7,527 nucleotides of DNA from CAZWBR01 sp964404205. Its GTDB lineage: Bacteria > Bacteroidota > Bacteroidia > Bacteroidales > Prolixibacteraceae. This document shows, piece after piece, positions 7,251 to 7,527 of this stretch. Below the pieces are notes generated by a model. It worked only from the letters and a program-made list of their open reading frames with translations, did no database searches and was not told the DNA's origin. The stretch spans positions 1 to 7,527 of the forward strand of contig CAYOJD010000134.1 of assembly GCA_964404205.1 (NCBI GenBank), given 5' to 3'. The translations under genes and the position numbers were made by a program. Positions within the stretch are counted from its first letter, which is position 1, and the number at the start of each line of letters is the position of its first letter.

Positions 7251-7302
7251 CTTTCGGGAAGTTATTTCAGGCAAACTTTTTTTCGTGTTAACTTCCCGAA
7301 AG
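7251..7302. repeat. Perfect 14-bp inverted repeat after the peptidase gene
   Basis: CTTTCGGGAAGTTA (7251-7264) and TAACTTCCCGAAAG (7289-7302) are exact reverse complements with 24 bases between, beginning six bases after the first stop codon. No T run follows either end, so it is not a textbook intrinsic terminator. It could protect the mRNA 3' end or compete with the weaker hairpin inside it. Confidence 0.85.
7257..7283 (+). terminator. Weak alternative hairpin with T run, possible peptidase terminator
   Basis: AAGTT (7259-7263) can pair with AACTT (7274-7278), extended by two G-T pairs, and is followed by five T (7279-7283). This gives a terminator-like shape, but the stem is short and uses the same bases as the left arm of the 14-bp repeat, so the two folds exclude each other. 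Confidence 0.3.
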
Positions 7303-7323
7303 TTCAAAAAAACCTAAAAGTGA

Positions 7324-7354
7324 TTTGGCAAATCTGAAATTCAGGTTATATTTG
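7324..7354 (+). promoter_or_regulatory. Promoter of the tRNA-Leu gene
   Basis: TTTG (7324-7327), 19 bases, then TATATTTG (7347-7354) is a full match to the Bacteroidota promoter form. Transcription would start around 7360, about a dozen bases before the mature tRNA 5' end. Confidence 0.8.
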
Positions 7355-7371
7355 CACCGCTTTTTAGCCAA

Positions 7372-7455
7372 GCCCAGATGGTGAAATTGGTAGACACGCT
7401 AGTTTCAGGGACTAGTGGACGCAAGTCTGTGCAGGTTCGAGTCCTGTTCTGGGCA
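7372..7455 (+). tRNA. tRNA-Leu, anticodon CAG
   Basis: The gene folds into a complete class II tRNA. GCCCAGA (7372-7378) pairs with TCTGGGC (7448-7454), with A73 at 7455. A GTG/CAC D-stem encloses AAATTGGTAGA. The anticodon stem CTAGT/ACTAG carries loop TTCAGGG, with CAG at 7406-7408, so it reads CUG leucine codons. A long variable arm (GGAC-GCAA-GTCT, about 7417-7428) is typical of leucine tRNA, and the T-loop is TTCGAGT. The 3' CCA is not encoded and must be added after transcription. Its own promoter and terminator flank it, so it appears to be a single-gene unit. Confidence 0.96.
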
Positions 7456-7459
7456 CAAT

Positions 7460-7490
7460 AAAAGCCGCTTTCAAAGCGGCTTTTGTTTTT
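7460..7490 (+). terminator. Intrinsic terminator after tRNA-Leu
   Basis: AAAAGCCGC (7460-7468) pairs with GCGGCTTTT (7476-7484), nine base pairs with a 7-base loop, followed by GTTTTT. It starts five bases after the tRNA 3' end. The four A on its left side would give a short T run on the - strand, so it could also stop a convergent gene entering from the right. Confidence 0.9.
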
Positions 7491-7527
7491 ATGGCTGTTT
7501 AGCACCAGGCGCCACCAACTCTGGATG

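Noticed and set aside
7489..7527. A 12-codon open frame on - ending in TAA (7491-7489), possibly the 3' end of a convergent gene
   Set aside because: Far too short to identify; it only fits because the tRNA terminator could work in both directions.
1..7527. CRISPR array, insertion sequence, integrase, toxin-antitoxin pair or phage genes
   Set aside because: No regularly spaced repeats, no transposase or integrase motifs and no paired small genes were seen. The tRNA-Leu 3' end is followed directly by its terminator with no visible repeated copy of the tRNA end, so there is no sign of integration here.

Overview
The window looks like ordinary chromosomal DNA of a member of the Bacteroidota (Bacteroidetes). 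Three things point there. The translation cluster reads thrS-infC-rpmI-rplT. Two exact matches to the phylum's promoter form (-33 TTTG, 19-20 bases, -7 TAnnTTTG) lie upstream of thrS and of a tRNA gene. A secreted dipeptidyl peptidase IV resembles, from memory, the Porphyromonas gingivalis enzyme. A marine or anaerobic Bacteroidales-type lineage is possible, but the sequence alone does not fix it.

Layout, left to right. A complete Gfo/Idh/MocA-family NAD(P)-dependent oxidoreductase is on + (49-1047). An unrecognised 108-residue protein with a strong Shine-Dalgarno sequence is on + (1191-1517). A bidirectional hairpin terminator near 1552-1577 separates these from four genes on -: rplT (L20), rpmI (L35), infC (IF3) and thrS (threonyl-tRNA synthetase), transcribed from about 4830 down to 1552. 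A 234-base AT-rich divergent region between the thrS start and position 5049 holds the thrS promoter and a probable promoter for the next gene. The dipeptidyl peptidase IV gene is on + (5049-7244), followed by a perfect 14-bp inverted repeat. A tRNA-Leu (anticodon CAG) with its own promoter and terminator closes the window on +.

The four - strand genes form the classic translation operon: one aminoacyl-tRNA synthetase, one initiation factor and two large-subunit proteins. The main correction to a naive gene call is infC. Its first standard start codon in frame is a TTG in the middle of the N-terminal domain. The sequence instead supports an ATA start at 2831-2829, eight bases after a perfect AGGAGG, giving a full-length 189-residue IF3. 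This fits the known use of rare start codons by infC for autoregulation. The thrS start is also moved, to 4814, which brings its editing and zinc residues into line with the E. coli enzyme.

I saw no mobile element, CRISPR array, phage gene or clear sign of a new multi-gene system. The most interesting points are the infC start, the overlapping hairpins after the peptidase gene and the orphan 108-residue gene.
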